A DNA stretch of 23,145 bases, from positions 1 to 23,145 of IMG/VR virus record IMGVR_UViG_3300048091_000086; one strand, given 5' to 3'. The notes under the pieces were generated by a model. The model saw only the letters and a program-made list of their open reading frames with translations. It made no database searches and was not told the DNA's origin. Positions 8,454-16,850 of the stretch are shown here, piece by piece (the stretch's first letter is position 1; the number at the start of each line of letters is the position of its first letter). The translations under genes and the position numbers were made by a program. This DNA is from a virus.

Positions 8454-11038
8454 TGGCCGATAACGACTTCGTTCGCTCTTCCTGCTATGCCGCTGCGGCC
8501 AATGCTGCCAAGGCTGCCGGGGCAGAACTCAGCGATCGTGACCTTGCCGCGGCTTTCCGTCAGGCGACCGAGGAAAAGGCACGCCTTAAGGCTTCCGGGA
8601 CCACGGATAACGTCGCCGACCGCATGAAGGTCATTGCCGACCAGACAGCGGAACGGACGCGGATCGCTTCTGCAATGCAGAAGCGGCATGCGGCCTTGAA
8701 CATTCTTGCGCGCGATCGCCTGGAACAGACGCTTGAAGCCTTCAAGAAGGCGGGTCTTTCTCCTAGGGATTCCATCCTCGCCGTCATGGAAGGCTCGCAG
8801 CAGGGAATTGCTGGAGCACGGGATTCCGTTCATGCCCGTCGCCTTGGCTACGAGGCTCGCTACGTCGGCGGCATGATGGCCGAGATCCAGAAGAACCGGC
8901 CGCATCTCGTCAATGTCCTGGCCGATAAGAGACTATCCGATGACGTCTTCCGCGAGATGGGCGAGCTTCGCGAAGGCGGCAAGCCGGGGGTGACCGGCAA
9001 TGATGACGCCAAATATCTGGCCGATGTCTTCGCCAAGCATGTGGAAGCCAGCCGAACGGACCTCAACCGCCTCGGGGCGTCGATCGGCAAGCTCGATGGC
9101 TGGGCCGGCGCCCAGGTTCACGACGACATGAAGATGATGCGGGCCGGCAAGAAATCATGGGTCGACCAGACCGCGACCCTTCTCGACCTGAGCCGCACCT
9201 TCCCTGATGCGGTGACCAGCAACGATGTCCGCGGTATCCTCGGAGATATCTACGACACCATCATCACCGGCGTGCCGAACAAGGCAACGGCAAAGGAGAT
9301 GGGCCAGCGGGTCAATCCGGCCAATCTCGCCAAGTCGCTCGGCAAGACCCGCGTGTTGCATTTCAAGGATGCTGAGAGCGCGATCGCCTACCGTGATGCC
9401 TTCGGCTACGGCAATTCGATCTATGGCATCATGGCCCATCAGCGCAGGGCAGCAAGCCTCGCGGCGCAGATGGACATGTTTGGGCCCAACCCGGAAGTGA
9501 TGTTCAATAGCCTCGTCGAGAGCGAACGCCGCAAGCTCAGGGATAATCCGGACCTTTCTCCAGAAGACAAAGTCAAGGCCATCCAGAAGCTCAACGCCGA
9601 CACCGGGCCATTGCGGGGGGCCTTTGACGTCATGTCCGGAGCCATCTCTCGTCCTGGCAACGTCAATGCCGCCAAGATCTCCAACGACATCCGCGCGGTG
9701 CAAAGCATGGCCAAACTCGGCGGTGCTGTCCTCACGGCCATGCCGACCGACGTGGTTGGCGCTGCGCAAGCGTCCATGTTCCGCGGCAATGGCTTCTTCA
9801 ATGGCATGGTCAAGCAGATCGGCGGCATCCTGAAGGGCAGGCCGAAGGAAGAGCAAGCCGAGATCTCGTATCTGTTCGGTGAAGGCTTCGACAGCCTGAT
9901 TGGTGACGTCCTCTCGCATGGCCTCGCCAATGACGGCCCAGTCGGCAAGATGAGCAAGCTGACCGAATCCTTCTTCAAATGGAACGGCCTGAACTGGTGG
10001 ACGGATGTTGGCCGCTCTGTCGTTGGCCGCACGGTCGCCGCCGAGATGGGGATGAGGGCAGACACCGCCTTCAAGGACCTCCCGGCGAACTATTCGCATG
10101 TGCTTGGCCTCCATGGCATCAGCGAGAAGCAATGGGAGGCCCTGCGGCAAGCAACAAGGCGCGAGGTGAACGGAAACGCCTACATCACGCCAGACGCCAT
10201 CCGTGAGCTTCCTGACGCCGCTGTAGAACCGTTGGTGGCTGACAGGCTGGCAGGAGCGAAGACGCCGGAGCGCAAGGCCGAGATCATTGATCAGGCAAGG
10301 CGCGATCTGGAGCTTCAGTCGCTCCGCTTCGTGGCCGATGAAACAAATTATGCCATCGTCGAAACCGACGCAGCATCGCGCAGGATCTCGACGCTCGGCA
10401 CTCGGCCGGGAACATTCGCAGGTGAAGCCGCTCGCTTCGTCATGCAGTTCAAGGGATTCCCGATCGCCTTCTCTCAGCGCATCCTTGGCCGCGCTCTGTT
10501 CGGGGGCAGGGGTGCCACCAAGTACGAGCGCATCATGAACAATGCGCCGCATCTCGGGGCTTTGATCGGGGGCCTGACAGTCGCTGGCTACATGGCCATG
10601 ACCATGAAGGACTTGGCGAAAGGCTACTGGCCGCCGCGTGATCCGCTCGACCCGAAGGTCATCACGGCGGCTCTGACGCAGGGCGGGGCGCTGGGCATCT
10701 ATGGCGACTTCCTCTTTGGAGAGGCTAATCGCTTTGGCTCGGGTGCACTGGAGACCTTCTCCGGCCCGTTCATCGGGACGCTGAGCGACATAGTGAATGT
10801 GCCGCTGAAGGCGCGGACGGCTTTGGAGAAGGGAGAGCGCCCGAAGATGGCAGGGGACATCCTGAACCTCGCGCTTCAGAACACTCCGTTCATCAACCTG
10901 ACCTATGCACGGCCGGCGCTCGATGTCCTGTTTCTGAACTCACTGAGGAACTGGGCAAGCCCAGGCTACACCAACCGCATGCAGCGGCAACGGCTCAAGG
11001 ACTATGGCCAGCGCCCGCTAATGCCATCCACGCTATGA
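8453..11038 (+). CDS. Large internal virion / ejection protein, T7 gp16 position
   Basis: 861 residues from ATG 8453, whose A is the last base of the preceding TGA stop (TGATG). This matches the coupled overlaps elsewhere in the operon. An in-frame TTG at 8414 would add 13 residues but would overlap by 40 nt and looks less likely. The N-terminus starts ADNDFVRSSCYAAA. The middle is helical and alanine-rich. The C-terminal third has the recurrent podoviral ejection-protein motif RFVMQFKGFPIAFSQRILG, then two hydrophobic helices (LGALIGGLTVAGYMAMTM; GGALGIYGDFLFGE) and an INLTYARPALD motif near the end. Family role: inner-membrane part of the ejectosome. No lytic transglycosylase motif is visible; that domain is in the gp15-position protein. 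The 3' end overlaps a reverse-strand gene by 44 nt. Confidence 0.68.
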   Translation: MADNDFVRSSCYAAAANAAKAAGAELSDRDLAAAFRQATEEKARLKASGTTDNVADRMKVIADQTAERTRIASAMQKRHAALNILARDRLEQTLEAFKKAGLSPRDSILAVMEGSQQGIAGARDSVHARRLGYEARYVGGMMAEIQKNRPHLVNVLADKRLSDDVFREMGELREGGKPGVTGNDDAKYLADVFAKHVEASRTDLNRLGASIGKLDGWAGAQVHDDMKMMRAGKKSWVDQTATLLDLSRTFPDAVTSNDVRGILGDIYDTIITGVPNKATAKEMGQRVNPANLAKSLGKTRVLHFKDAESAIAYRDAFGYGNSIYGIMAHQRRAASLAAQMDMFGPNPEVMFNSLVESERRKLRDNPDLSPEDKVKAIQKLNADTGPLRGAFDVMSGAISRPGNVNAAKISNDIRAVQSMAKLGGAVLTAMPTDVVGAAQASMFRGNGFFNGMVKQIGGILKGRPKEEQAEISYLFGEGFDSLIGDVLSHGLANDGPVGKMSKLTESFFKWNGLNWWTDVGRSVVGRTVAAEMGMRADTAFKDLPANYSHVLGLHGISEKQWEALRQATRREVNGNAYITPDAIRELPDAAVEPLVADRLAGAKTPERKAEIIDQARRDLELQSLRFVADETNYAIVETDAASRRISTLGTRPGTFAGEAARFVMQFKGFPIAFSQRILGRALFGGRGATKYERIMNNAPHLGALIGGLTVAGYMAMTMKDLAKGYWPPRDPLDPKVITAALTQGGALGIYGDFLFGEANRFGSGALETFSGPFIGTLSDIVNVPLKARTALEKGERPKMAGDILNLALQNTPFINLTYARPALDVLFLNSLRNWASPGYTNRMQRQRLKDYGQRPLMPSTL

Positions 11039-11276
11039 AGGCAGCGCCGACGAGCGCGGCGAGCCACATGAGAATGGTCGAAGAGACAAGCGTCTTGGCG
11101 CCTTCTCGTCCATTGACGATCACACCGATGACGGCAAGCAGGCCGATGATCCAGACGATGCCGATCGGCAACTCAAAGCCTCGGGTCCACCGGTGTTCAA
11201 TCAGCATGCCACCTGCAGCGGCAAAGCCGAGCATGGCCGCGATGAATACAATGAACTGCTGAGTGTCTTTGCTCAT
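10995..11276 (-). CDS. Small three-helix membrane protein, reverse-strand moron candidate
   Basis: 93 residues, starting MSKDTQQF. It contains three clear transmembrane segments: about residues 8-24 (FIVFIAAMLGFAAAGG), 37-54 (PIGIVWIIGLLAVIGVIV) and 66-87 (STILMWLAALVGAAFIAWMALA), with charged loops between. I chose ATG 11276 because an AAGG-type site lies just upstream; an upstream in-frame ATG at 11327 would add a basic tail without a good ribosome site. It is antisense to the virion operon, and its 3' end overlaps the gp16-position gene by 44 nt. The plus strand has no convincing gene here, which supports this reading. Family not recognised. Plausible roles are superinfection exclusion or another lysogen-expressed membrane function, but this is inference from size, topology and orientation. 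Confidence 0.6.
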   Translation of the reverse strand: MSKDTQQFIVFIAAMLGFAAAGGMLIEHRWTRGFELPIGIVWIIGLLAVIGVIVNGREGAKTLVSSTILMWLAALVGAAFIAWMALAGAGHSP

Positions 11277-11338
11277 TCGGCCTTCGGTCGGTCGGGATGG
11301 TCGACCACTCATACAACGAAAACGCACTGCAAACCAAG

Positions 11339-11361
11339 GGCTCCTTTCTGGGGGCCTTTTT
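11339..11361 (+). terminator. Intrinsic terminator upstream of the tailspike gene
   Basis: The stem GGCTCC (11339-11344) pairs with GGGGCC (11351-11356) with one U-G wobble and a 6-nt loop; TTTTT follows (11357-11361). It lies 17 nt before the tailspike ATG, after the virion operon. That leaves no room for a promoter between terminator and gene, so tailspike expression presumably depends on read-through. It is 21/26 identical to the terminator at 16254-16276. Confidence 0.75.
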
Positions 11362-11378
11362 CACTTCAAGGAATCCAC

Positions 11379-13784
11379 ATGACCTCGATCCAAATTGACC
11401 GCACGGATGGCCTCTCGTCGAGCACCGCGTTCAAGGGGCCGTGCAAGGCCGCAACGACCGTCAATATCGCGCTCTATGGCGAGCAGACGCTTGATGGCAT
11501 TGCCATCGTCACTGGTGACCGCGTCATGGTCAAGGACCAGGCGGCCGGCTACGAGAACGGCATCTATGTGGTCGATACCGGACAATGGCGCCGCGCCAAG
11601 GACTTCAGCCGCAACAATGACGTCCGCGAGGGAACGCAGGTCTTTGTCGCCAACGGCACGACCTATGAGCGGACGCTTTGGTGTGTCACGACCAATGACC
11701 CGATCGTCATCGGAACAAACGACGTCACTTTCCTGCAGACGATCGTCAGCGCCTTCGAACTTGAAGCACTGATAGCGCAGGCAGAAGCTGCGGCCGCCGC
11801 GGCAGAAGCCGCAGCCGCGTCATTGCCGCCGATTACGGCAAACACGATGCTGGTCGACAATGCCGCTGGCACCTCTCGTGAATCGAAGTCTTTCCCGGAC
11901 GTTCGCAATCTCCTCGACCTGGCGGTATTCGTCGACACCAGGACGGCGCTCAAGGCGCTCGACACGACGAAGGATGTCAATGCATACCTCAGGGAATCCG
12001 GCCGCGAGGGCCACTTCCTTTGGGTAGCCGGTGACTTCTCAACGCTCATTACAGCGGACACCCTTGAGGGCCTCTATATAAAGGCAAACGCCATCGCCTC
12101 GTCTGCTGGCGCATGGGTCCGTCAAGGCGGCTGGGCTGTGACCGGTGTCGATGCTCGTTGGTTCGGTTATGTCGCTAACTACAACTCGACGACGGGCGCA
12201 GGTACAGACATGGGGCCGTTGCTGGCCTCGATCTTGGCTATCTCCACGGTGATGGAAGTCCATTGCCCGACTGGCCTTGCCAAGCTCGACAATCTGGAGA
12301 TCCCCAAAGGCAAGGTAGTGCGCGGCGTCAAGCCCGCATTCGAGAGCTTTCTGGCAAACACCCGCAAGCCGGACAACATCAAGGGCACCGTGTGGTGTAC
12401 GCGCGCCGCCGGCGTGATGTCATCGGGGAGACCGACGAACGAGATTGTGCGCCTCAATCAGTACTCGGGTCTTGCCGATGTTCTGATATTCCATGATGGC
12501 CAGCCTACTCCGGGTGTCGGATGGACACCGACAAATACCCCTTGGGGCGTTCGTGCTGGACGCTTTGCCGACACGACCCGCGATGTCCGAGCTGAGCACT
12601 GCTGGATGGAGGGCGTGACGGTGCTAGCCTTCACGCACTGCATCGAGTTCCAGAAGGGCGGCGAAGGCGGCTATATCCGTGATTGCAAATGGCACGGGTT
12701 CAATATCGGTCTGTCCCTCGACAACATCCACCACATCATCATGCTGGATAATACCGAGGCTTACCCGTACTGGAACGGCGATGCCAACGTGCAGATCTAC
12801 ATGTACAACAACTACGTCGCCTACGAGATCGGGCGTGTGGATGGTCTCCGCGTCAAAGGCGGCATGTTCTCGATCTGGACGAATGTCGGCGTGGGCTTTG
12901 TGCCGTCGCGCTCGACAGACTTCCCCAATCAGTCAAGCGCGTTCATCGACGTTGACAGCATCTATAGCGATAGCTGTGTCCACGGCTTCATGGTGTACCC
13001 TGGTATCACGGGGGCTCCAATGACTGGGACGATCGGCCACATGATCGTTCACCGCGCGAGCATTACGGGTCTTGATATCGACAGCAACCCCGCTGTCGAC
13101 TATGGCGTTCGCCTTCGCGGCTGGTGTGATTTCCATGTTCACCATTTCGAAGGCTCCGGCTCCGGCTTTGCCCGCAAGGGCGGCCATGTCGTCGCTACGA
13201 CCGATGGATCGAAAATGTCGATCGGTCATGCCCGTGTCTGCGAATGGGATACGGATGGCCTCAACAAGCCGGCGTTCTCGTTTGGCGTTGCAGGGACTGA
13301 GCTCAGCATTGAGCAGCCTCTGGACATCTTCCAAGGCTCTGGCGGCTGGTTTGTCACCACAAAGCGCCTGTTCCAAGGGGATGCGTCGGCCGGTGAAAAC
13401 AACATCACGACGGGCCGCCATCTGTATCTTGACGGCATCGGCTTCGTCTCTAACCGATCAGTGACGGTGAACAGCGCGGAACAAACGCTCTTTGCTTCTC
13501 ACCCGGTCAAGATGCTATCCGCCGGCTATCGAGAGTACCGCGCTCGTGGTCGCGTTGGAACGCATGCCACAACTACCACTCTCACGCTGCACGCTGGTTC
13601 GGCAACGGTGATCACGACGGCGCTGTCCTGCCCTGCGAGCGGTTCAACGCTCGATGTAGACGGCACCTGGAAGACGATCAATCTAGACCCGACGACGGAA
13701 CCGGAGTTCGGCGCGCTACAGGCTATCGGCACGCCCGGTGATGCGAGCCTGCTGTTCCTGAGATTGGGCTTTGAATTCAGGTAA
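11379..13784 (+). CDS. Tailspike / tail fibre protein with beta-helix-like body
   Basis: 801 residues from ATG 11379, chosen because AAGGA (11368-11372) lies 6 nt upstream; the frame is open further upstream but runs through the terminator. Residues 1-125 are the conserved virion-anchoring domain of many podoviral tail fibres: AATTVNIALYGEQTLDG, GDRVMVKDQ, ENGIYVVDTGQWRRAKDF, VFVANGTTYE. An alanine/glutamate-rich helix (about 128-148) links to the body (about 150-700), rich in Gly/Asn/Val strands as in right-handed beta-helix depolymerases. The last 100 residues look like a separate strand-rich, Thr-rich binding or trimerisation domain. Likely role: recognising and perhaps cleaving a host surface polysaccharide. 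No catalytic residues can be assigned by eye. It is followed by the putative glycan-modifying gene, a telling neighbour. Confidence 0.8.
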   Translation: MTSIQIDRTDGLSSSTAFKGPCKAATTVNIALYGEQTLDGIAIVTGDRVMVKDQAAGYENGIYVVDTGQWRRAKDFSRNNDVREGTQVFVANGTTYERTLWCVTTNDPIVIGTNDVTFLQTIVSAFELEALIAQAEAAAAAAEAAAASLPPITANTMLVDNAAGTSRESKSFPDVRNLLDLAVFVDTRTALKALDTTKDVNAYLRESGREGHFLWVAGDFSTLITADTLEGLYIKANAIASSAGAWVRQGGWAVTGVDARWFGYVANYNSTTGAGTDMGPLLASILAISTVMEVHCPTGLAKLDNLEIPKGKVVRGVKPAFESFLANTRKPDNIKGTVWCTRAAGVMSSGRPTNEIVRLNQYSGLADVLIFHDGQPTPGVGWTPTNTPWGVRAGRFADTTRDVRAEHCWMEGVTVLAFTHCIEFQKGGEGGYIRDCKWHGFNIGLSLDNIHHIIMLDNTEAYPYWNGDANVQIYMYNNYVAYEIGRVDGLRVKGGMFSIWTNVGVGFVPSRSTDFPNQSSAFIDVDSIYSDSCVHGFMVYPGITGAPMTGTIGHMIVHRASITGLDIDSNPAVDYGVRLRGWCDFHVHHFEGSGSGFARKGGHVVATTDGSKMSIGHARVCEWDTDGLNKPAFSFGVAGTELSIEQPLDIFQGSGGWFVTTKRLFQGDASAGENNITTGRHLYLDGIGFVSNRSVTVNSAEQTLFASHPVKMLSAGYREYRARGRVGTHATTTTLTLHAGSATVITTALSCPASGSTLDVDGTWKTINLDPTTEPEFGALQAIGTPGDASLLFLRLGFEFR

Positions 13785-13789
13785 CGCAG

Positions 13790-13927
13790 TTAACCGAAAA
13801 ACGGGGCTGGCAAGATTGCCAGCTTCTCTGCCGACCAGAAAACAACGACCCCTATGGCGGCGAATACGCCGATCATCCCGGCTACGGTGAGAAAGCCTTT
13901 GATCGGTGCGAGTATAAAATTGTTCAT
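13790..13927 (-). CDS. Very small membrane protein, 45 aa, reverse strand
   Basis: ATG 13927 on the reverse strand is preceded by a perfect GGAGGT 4 nt upstream. The frame runs 45 codons to TAA. The peptide begins MNNFILAPIKGF and has one strong hydrophobic helix (about residues 12-31: FLTVAGMIGVFAAIGVVVFW), then a short Lys-containing linker and a PAPFFG end. The Shine-Dalgarno, the membrane helix and placement in a gap with no plus-strand gene all support a real gene. It is convergent with the tailspike gene (stop codons 5 nt apart) and divergent from the membrane glycosyltransferase-like gene. No family recognised; it could be an inhibitor or exclusion peptide, or a partner of the divergent gene. 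Confidence 0.6.
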   Translation of the reverse strand: MNNFILAPIKGFLTVAGMIGVFAAIGVVVFWSAEKLAILPAPFFG

Positions 13928-14010
13928 TGCAACCTCCATTTGGAGTGGATGCCTAGCATTTGCAGGGACTGTCGTCTATTCGGGGATTTGAATATCTCTG
14001 TGAGGCAGCT

Positions 14011-16224
14011 TTGAAATCCGCATTTATTTTGGGGGCGCCGCTCCTGCTTATCGTGCTTCTTGTCAACGGCGCTGTGCCTGGGCTCATGGCTCCGACGACC
14101 GCGCAGTTGTTCTGGTCAACCGGGTTCTCGCAGTCGTTCGCCAATGGCGGGTTGTCAATCTTCGCTCAAAACTTCGGTCTTCCAGAGCCCGCGGCCATGG
14201 CCTTCGGCTTGGCTGGCGCGTTCCCAGTGGCGGTCTTGATCAAAATTGGCATTCATCCGATCGAGGCTTACACGACGGTCTTTGCCTTGTGGCTTACCGT
14301 CGCCTTTGTAGGAGCCTACTGGTTGGCCAAGCAACTCGGAGGCAGCAGCTTCGTTTCGCTCTGTTGTGCCGCAATCTGGGGAACAATGCCGGTTATCGGC
14401 CAGCATCAGGCGTTTGGCATGGTGGCGCTAGGCATGGCCCTCCTGCCATTCTATGTCGCGGTGTCTTACCGCCTCATGCGCGGAGAAAAGGCTGGAACCA
14501 GGATAGCGACGCTGTTCATTGCCGCATGCGTGGTAGCCGTCTTCATGGATGGCTACACCTACATGATGTTTGCTGTCGCAACTGGCTTCATTGCTCTGGC
14601 CACCCTGATCGAGCGTTGGGGGGACTGTCGTAAGGATACGTTTATCCGCCTCGCTGTCGTAGCGGCCGGATTCGCCGCTTCATACCTGCTTTACATCGCA
14701 TATCTCGGCAAAAGTGGATTCGAGGCTGCCGAGCTTGATTTCTTCCGTGGATGGGCCGCCAGCATTGAGTTTCTGTTTGTCGCGACGAAGGGCCTGCTGC
14801 TGATTCCTGATCTGATCGGGATTAGCGACAAGCGGTTGCCCGATGAGTATTTCGGAGACCCATCGACCTATATCTCGACGTTTGCTCTGCCCATAGCGGC
14901 AGTTGCAGCCATCTGTCTTTTGGCCCGCGCCGGCAAGCTGAGTGATCGGGTCATCTTCGCACTGATCGCGCTGTTCGGGTTCTACATGTGCCTCGGTCCT
15001 TCGGTGAAGTTCCTTACCTACAGGTCGGAGGGCATGAGCCAGTTGATGCCGGCGGACTTGTCTCGCGGGGGCACCGGATCGGCATGGTTCTCTGAACACC
15101 TTCCGGGGTTCAAGAACATGCGGGCAAGCTATCGTTGGGTGGCGCTCGGCATTTTCGGGTCCTGGGCAATATTGGCGCTTGCCGCTACCCAGCGGGATTT
15201 GAGGAAAGTCATCGTCCCCTGCATGATAGCGGCTGCGATCTTCAATATTCCGACCATTGCGTCACTGACGCAGCCGACCAAGTTCCGGCAAATGGCCTAC
15301 GCAATTGATCGGGACGTGGAGCAAATGCGGCCATTCTTCAAGCCGGGGGAGAAGGTCGCAATGCTCCCCTATCGCAATGACTTCCTGGCCAACTACATCG
15401 CAGCACGTCTCAATATCGAGACCTACAACATCGGGGGCGACAAGAACCTGGTCGAGGCAAGCGAGCATTGGCCGGTAACCATGCAGCGGTTCAGTCAAGG
15501 CATCATCGATGATCAATACCCACGAAACGTTGCCGCGATTTTGGAAAGCGCCGACGCTGACGCTGTCATGCTGCCGTATTTTGACCTGCTCGAGGCGGCT
15601 CACAAATGGCCGTACCCTAAGGACTACGAAGGGCAGATGAGGGCGATTGCCGCAGCGGTCGATGCAGACCCGCGAATTGTCGCCACCTATGCAGAGCAAT
15701 TCGCAGTCTTGCGCTTGAGCTATGGCCTGAAAGGGCTTGGGGATACAGCTCGTGAGCCTCTTAAAATTGATCGCAGCGAGGTCCTTGTTAGTTCGTCGAC
15801 GACGGACCAGAACACATTCGCTGGCGTGGGATGGTATCCGCTCGAGCCGACCGGGATATGGTCGCGGGGTAGCTCCGAACTCATTATCAACGTGAAGGAT
15901 GCCAGTGATCACCTATCCGGCATTCAACTGACATTCACGCCATACACACCCCAGCCTGACGACAAGATGACTGTGACAGTTCTCGATCATGGCAATCTGG
16001 TCGTCGAGAAGGAATTCACAGGCCAAACGCCGAACGCATCCCTGCTGGTCGCTCTGTCGCCTGAGATGATCGACGAGAAGGGCAATATCCGGCTGCATAT
16101 CGAAGCAAGCCCACTGCATTCTCCGGCAGATAACGGAAGCGCTGACGCTCGCCGTTTGGGCATCATGCTTCATAGCGTCTCGCCGAAATTCTCGGACGGT
16201 AACAACTACGCCGTTCTGGAATAG
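14011..16224 (+). CDS. Polytopic membrane protein, likely GT-C-type surface-glycan glycosyltransferase (lysogenic conversion candidate)
   Basis: 737 residues from TTG 14011, chosen for GAGG (14002-14005) 5 nt upstream; TTG 13960 in the same frame is an alternative start (754 aa) with poorer spacing. The first ~400 residues hold about 10-12 transmembrane helices with a large first external loop (FSQSFANGGLSIFAQNFGLP), the layout of GT-C-like enzymes using polyprenyl-linked donors. Residues about 400-600 form a soluble region. Residues 605-735 are a strand-rich domain starting GWYPLEPTGIWSRG and ending SPAD..SADARRLGIMLHSV, a C-terminal module I know from O-antigen-type glycosyltransferases. 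The expected acidic catalytic residues of the first loop are not evident. AT-richer codon choice (TTT, ATT) than neighbours suggests acquisition. Likely role: O-polysaccharide modification by the lysogen. Confidence 0.62.
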   Translation: MKSAFILGAPLLLIVLLVNGAVPGLMAPTTAQLFWSTGFSQSFANGGLSIFAQNFGLPEPAAMAFGLAGAFPVAVLIKIGIHPIEAYTTVFALWLTVAFVGAYWLAKQLGGSSFVSLCCAAIWGTMPVIGQHQAFGMVALGMALLPFYVAVSYRLMRGEKAGTRIATLFIAACVVAVFMDGYTYMMFAVATGFIALATLIERWGDCRKDTFIRLAVVAAGFAASYLLYIAYLGKSGFEAAELDFFRGWAASIEFLFVATKGLLLIPDLIGISDKRLPDEYFGDPSTYISTFALPIAAVAAICLLARAGKLSDRVIFALIALFGFYMCLGPSVKFLTYRSEGMSQLMPADLSRGGTGSAWFSEHLPGFKNMRASYRWVALGIFGSWAILALAATQRDLRKVIVPCMIAAAIFNIPTIASLTQPTKFRQMAYAIDRDVEQMRPFFKPGEKVAMLPYRNDFLANYIAARLNIETYNIGGDKNLVEASEHWPVTMQRFSQGIIDDQYPRNVAAILESADADAVMLPYFDLLEAAHKWPYPKDYEGQMRAIAAAVDADPRIVATYAEQFAVLRLSYGLKGLGDTAREPLKIDRSEVLVSSSTTDQNTFAGVGWYPLEPTGIWSRGSSELIINVKDASDHLSGIQLTFTPYTPQPDDKMTVTVLDHGNLVVEKEFTGQTPNASLLVALSPEMIDEKGNIRLHIEASPLHSPADNGSADARRLGIMLHSVSPKFSDGNNYAVLE

Positions 16225-16253
16225 ACGACAGACAGGACAGCAACGTTTTCCAA

Positions 16254-16276
16254 GGCTCGCTTCGGCGGGCCTTTTT
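16254..16276 (+). terminator. Intrinsic terminator upstream of the lysis genes
   Basis: The 7-bp stem GGCTCGC (16254-16260) pairs with GCGGGCC (16265-16271) around a stable TTCG tetraloop; TTTTT follows (16272-16276). It lies 29 nt after the stop of the membrane glycosyltransferase-like gene and 25 nt before the endolysin ATG. Sequence and position closely resemble the terminator at 11339-11361. Endolysin transcription from upstream would have to read through it. Confidence 0.85.
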
Positions 16277-16301
16277 CTTTCCCCACAATCTGGAGCGTCC
16301 T

Positions 16302-16850
16302 ATGGACCGCAAGTCGTTCTACGACGTGCTGCGAGGCAGCGCGCTATTTCCGCATGGCCTGTCGACGGACCAAGTCAAAGGCATGGAAGCTTTGCTGGAT
16401 GCGGCGCAAGGGCTGGCAGCAGACGAGACGGCCTATGTTATGGCGACGGCCTATCACGAAACCGCCGAGACGATGCGGCCCATCGCTGAATACGGCAAAG
16501 GGAAGGGCCGCAAGTACGGCGTGCCTGGTCGTAATGGCGGGCAGGTGCCTTATGGTCGCGGCTTCGTGCAGACGACCTGGGACCAGAACTATGAGCGCAC
16601 CGATCGGGAGCTTGGCCTTGGCGGCCGGCTGATCGCCAACTACAGCCTGCTACTGACCGATACTGCTATGGCTGCACAGGCTGCCGTCCGGGGCATGGTC
16701 GAAGGTTGGTACACAGGCAAGAAGCTCTCCGATTACTTCGCCGGCGGCAAATGCGACTTCGTCAATGCGCGTCGGATCATTAATGGCACCGACAAGGCGG
16801 AGAAGATCGCCAGCCATGCCCGCGTCTTTCTGAAGGCAATCCAACAATGA
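16302..16850 (+). CDS. Endolysin, GH19-like (chitinase-type lysozyme fold)
   Basis: 182 residues; GGAG (16292-16295) sits 6 nt before ATG. Motifs fit phage GH19-like endolysins: an N-terminal substrate-side helix (L-S-T-D-Q-V-K-G-M-E-A-L-L), then ATAYHETAETMRPIAEYG with candidate catalytic Glu53 and a second acid Glu63. A YGRGFVQTTWDQNYERTDREL segment follows (written with key positions: Y88-G-R-G-F-V-Q, W-x-x-N-Y). The C-terminus has the usual F-V-N-A-R-R-I-I-N-G-x-D motif. No signal peptide is present, so a holin is needed for release, and one follows immediately (ATGA overlap). Length and motif order are typical of single-domain endolysins. Role: cleavage of peptidoglycan glycan strands at the end of infection. 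Confidence 0.82.
   Translation: MDRKSFYDVLRGSALFPHGLSTDQVKGMEALLDAAQGLAADETAYVMATAYHETAETMRPIAEYGKGKGRKYGVPGRNGGQVPYGRGFVQTTWDQNYERTDRELGLGGRLIANYSLLLTDTAMAAQAAVRGMVEGWYTGKKLSDYFAGGKCDFVNARRIINGTDKAEKIASHARVFLKAIQQ

Noticed and set aside
9155-10552. Long reverse-strand open frame (465 codons) inside the gp16-position gene
   Set aside because: It lies entirely opposite a well-supported coding gene, has no ribosome site or recognisable motif, and its composition (Arg/His/Ala-rich) is that of a GC-rich antisense shadow.
11193-11378. Upstream in-frame extension of the tailspike
   Set aside because: Would translate through the terminator at 11339-11361 and lacks a ribosome site; AAGGA before ATG 11379 and the conserved N-terminal domain fix the start there.
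13949-14014. 21-codon leader peptide (ATG 13949) ending at the glycosyltransferase-like start
   Set aside because: The stop overlaps TTG 14011 suggestively, but the Shine-Dalgarno spacing (about 3 nt) is too short and the peptide has no attenuator features.
15262-15912. Reverse-strand open frame of 216 codons opposite the membrane glycosyltransferase-like gene
   Set aside because: No ribosome site, no motif, fully antisense to a gene with clear membrane helices and a recognised C-terminal module.
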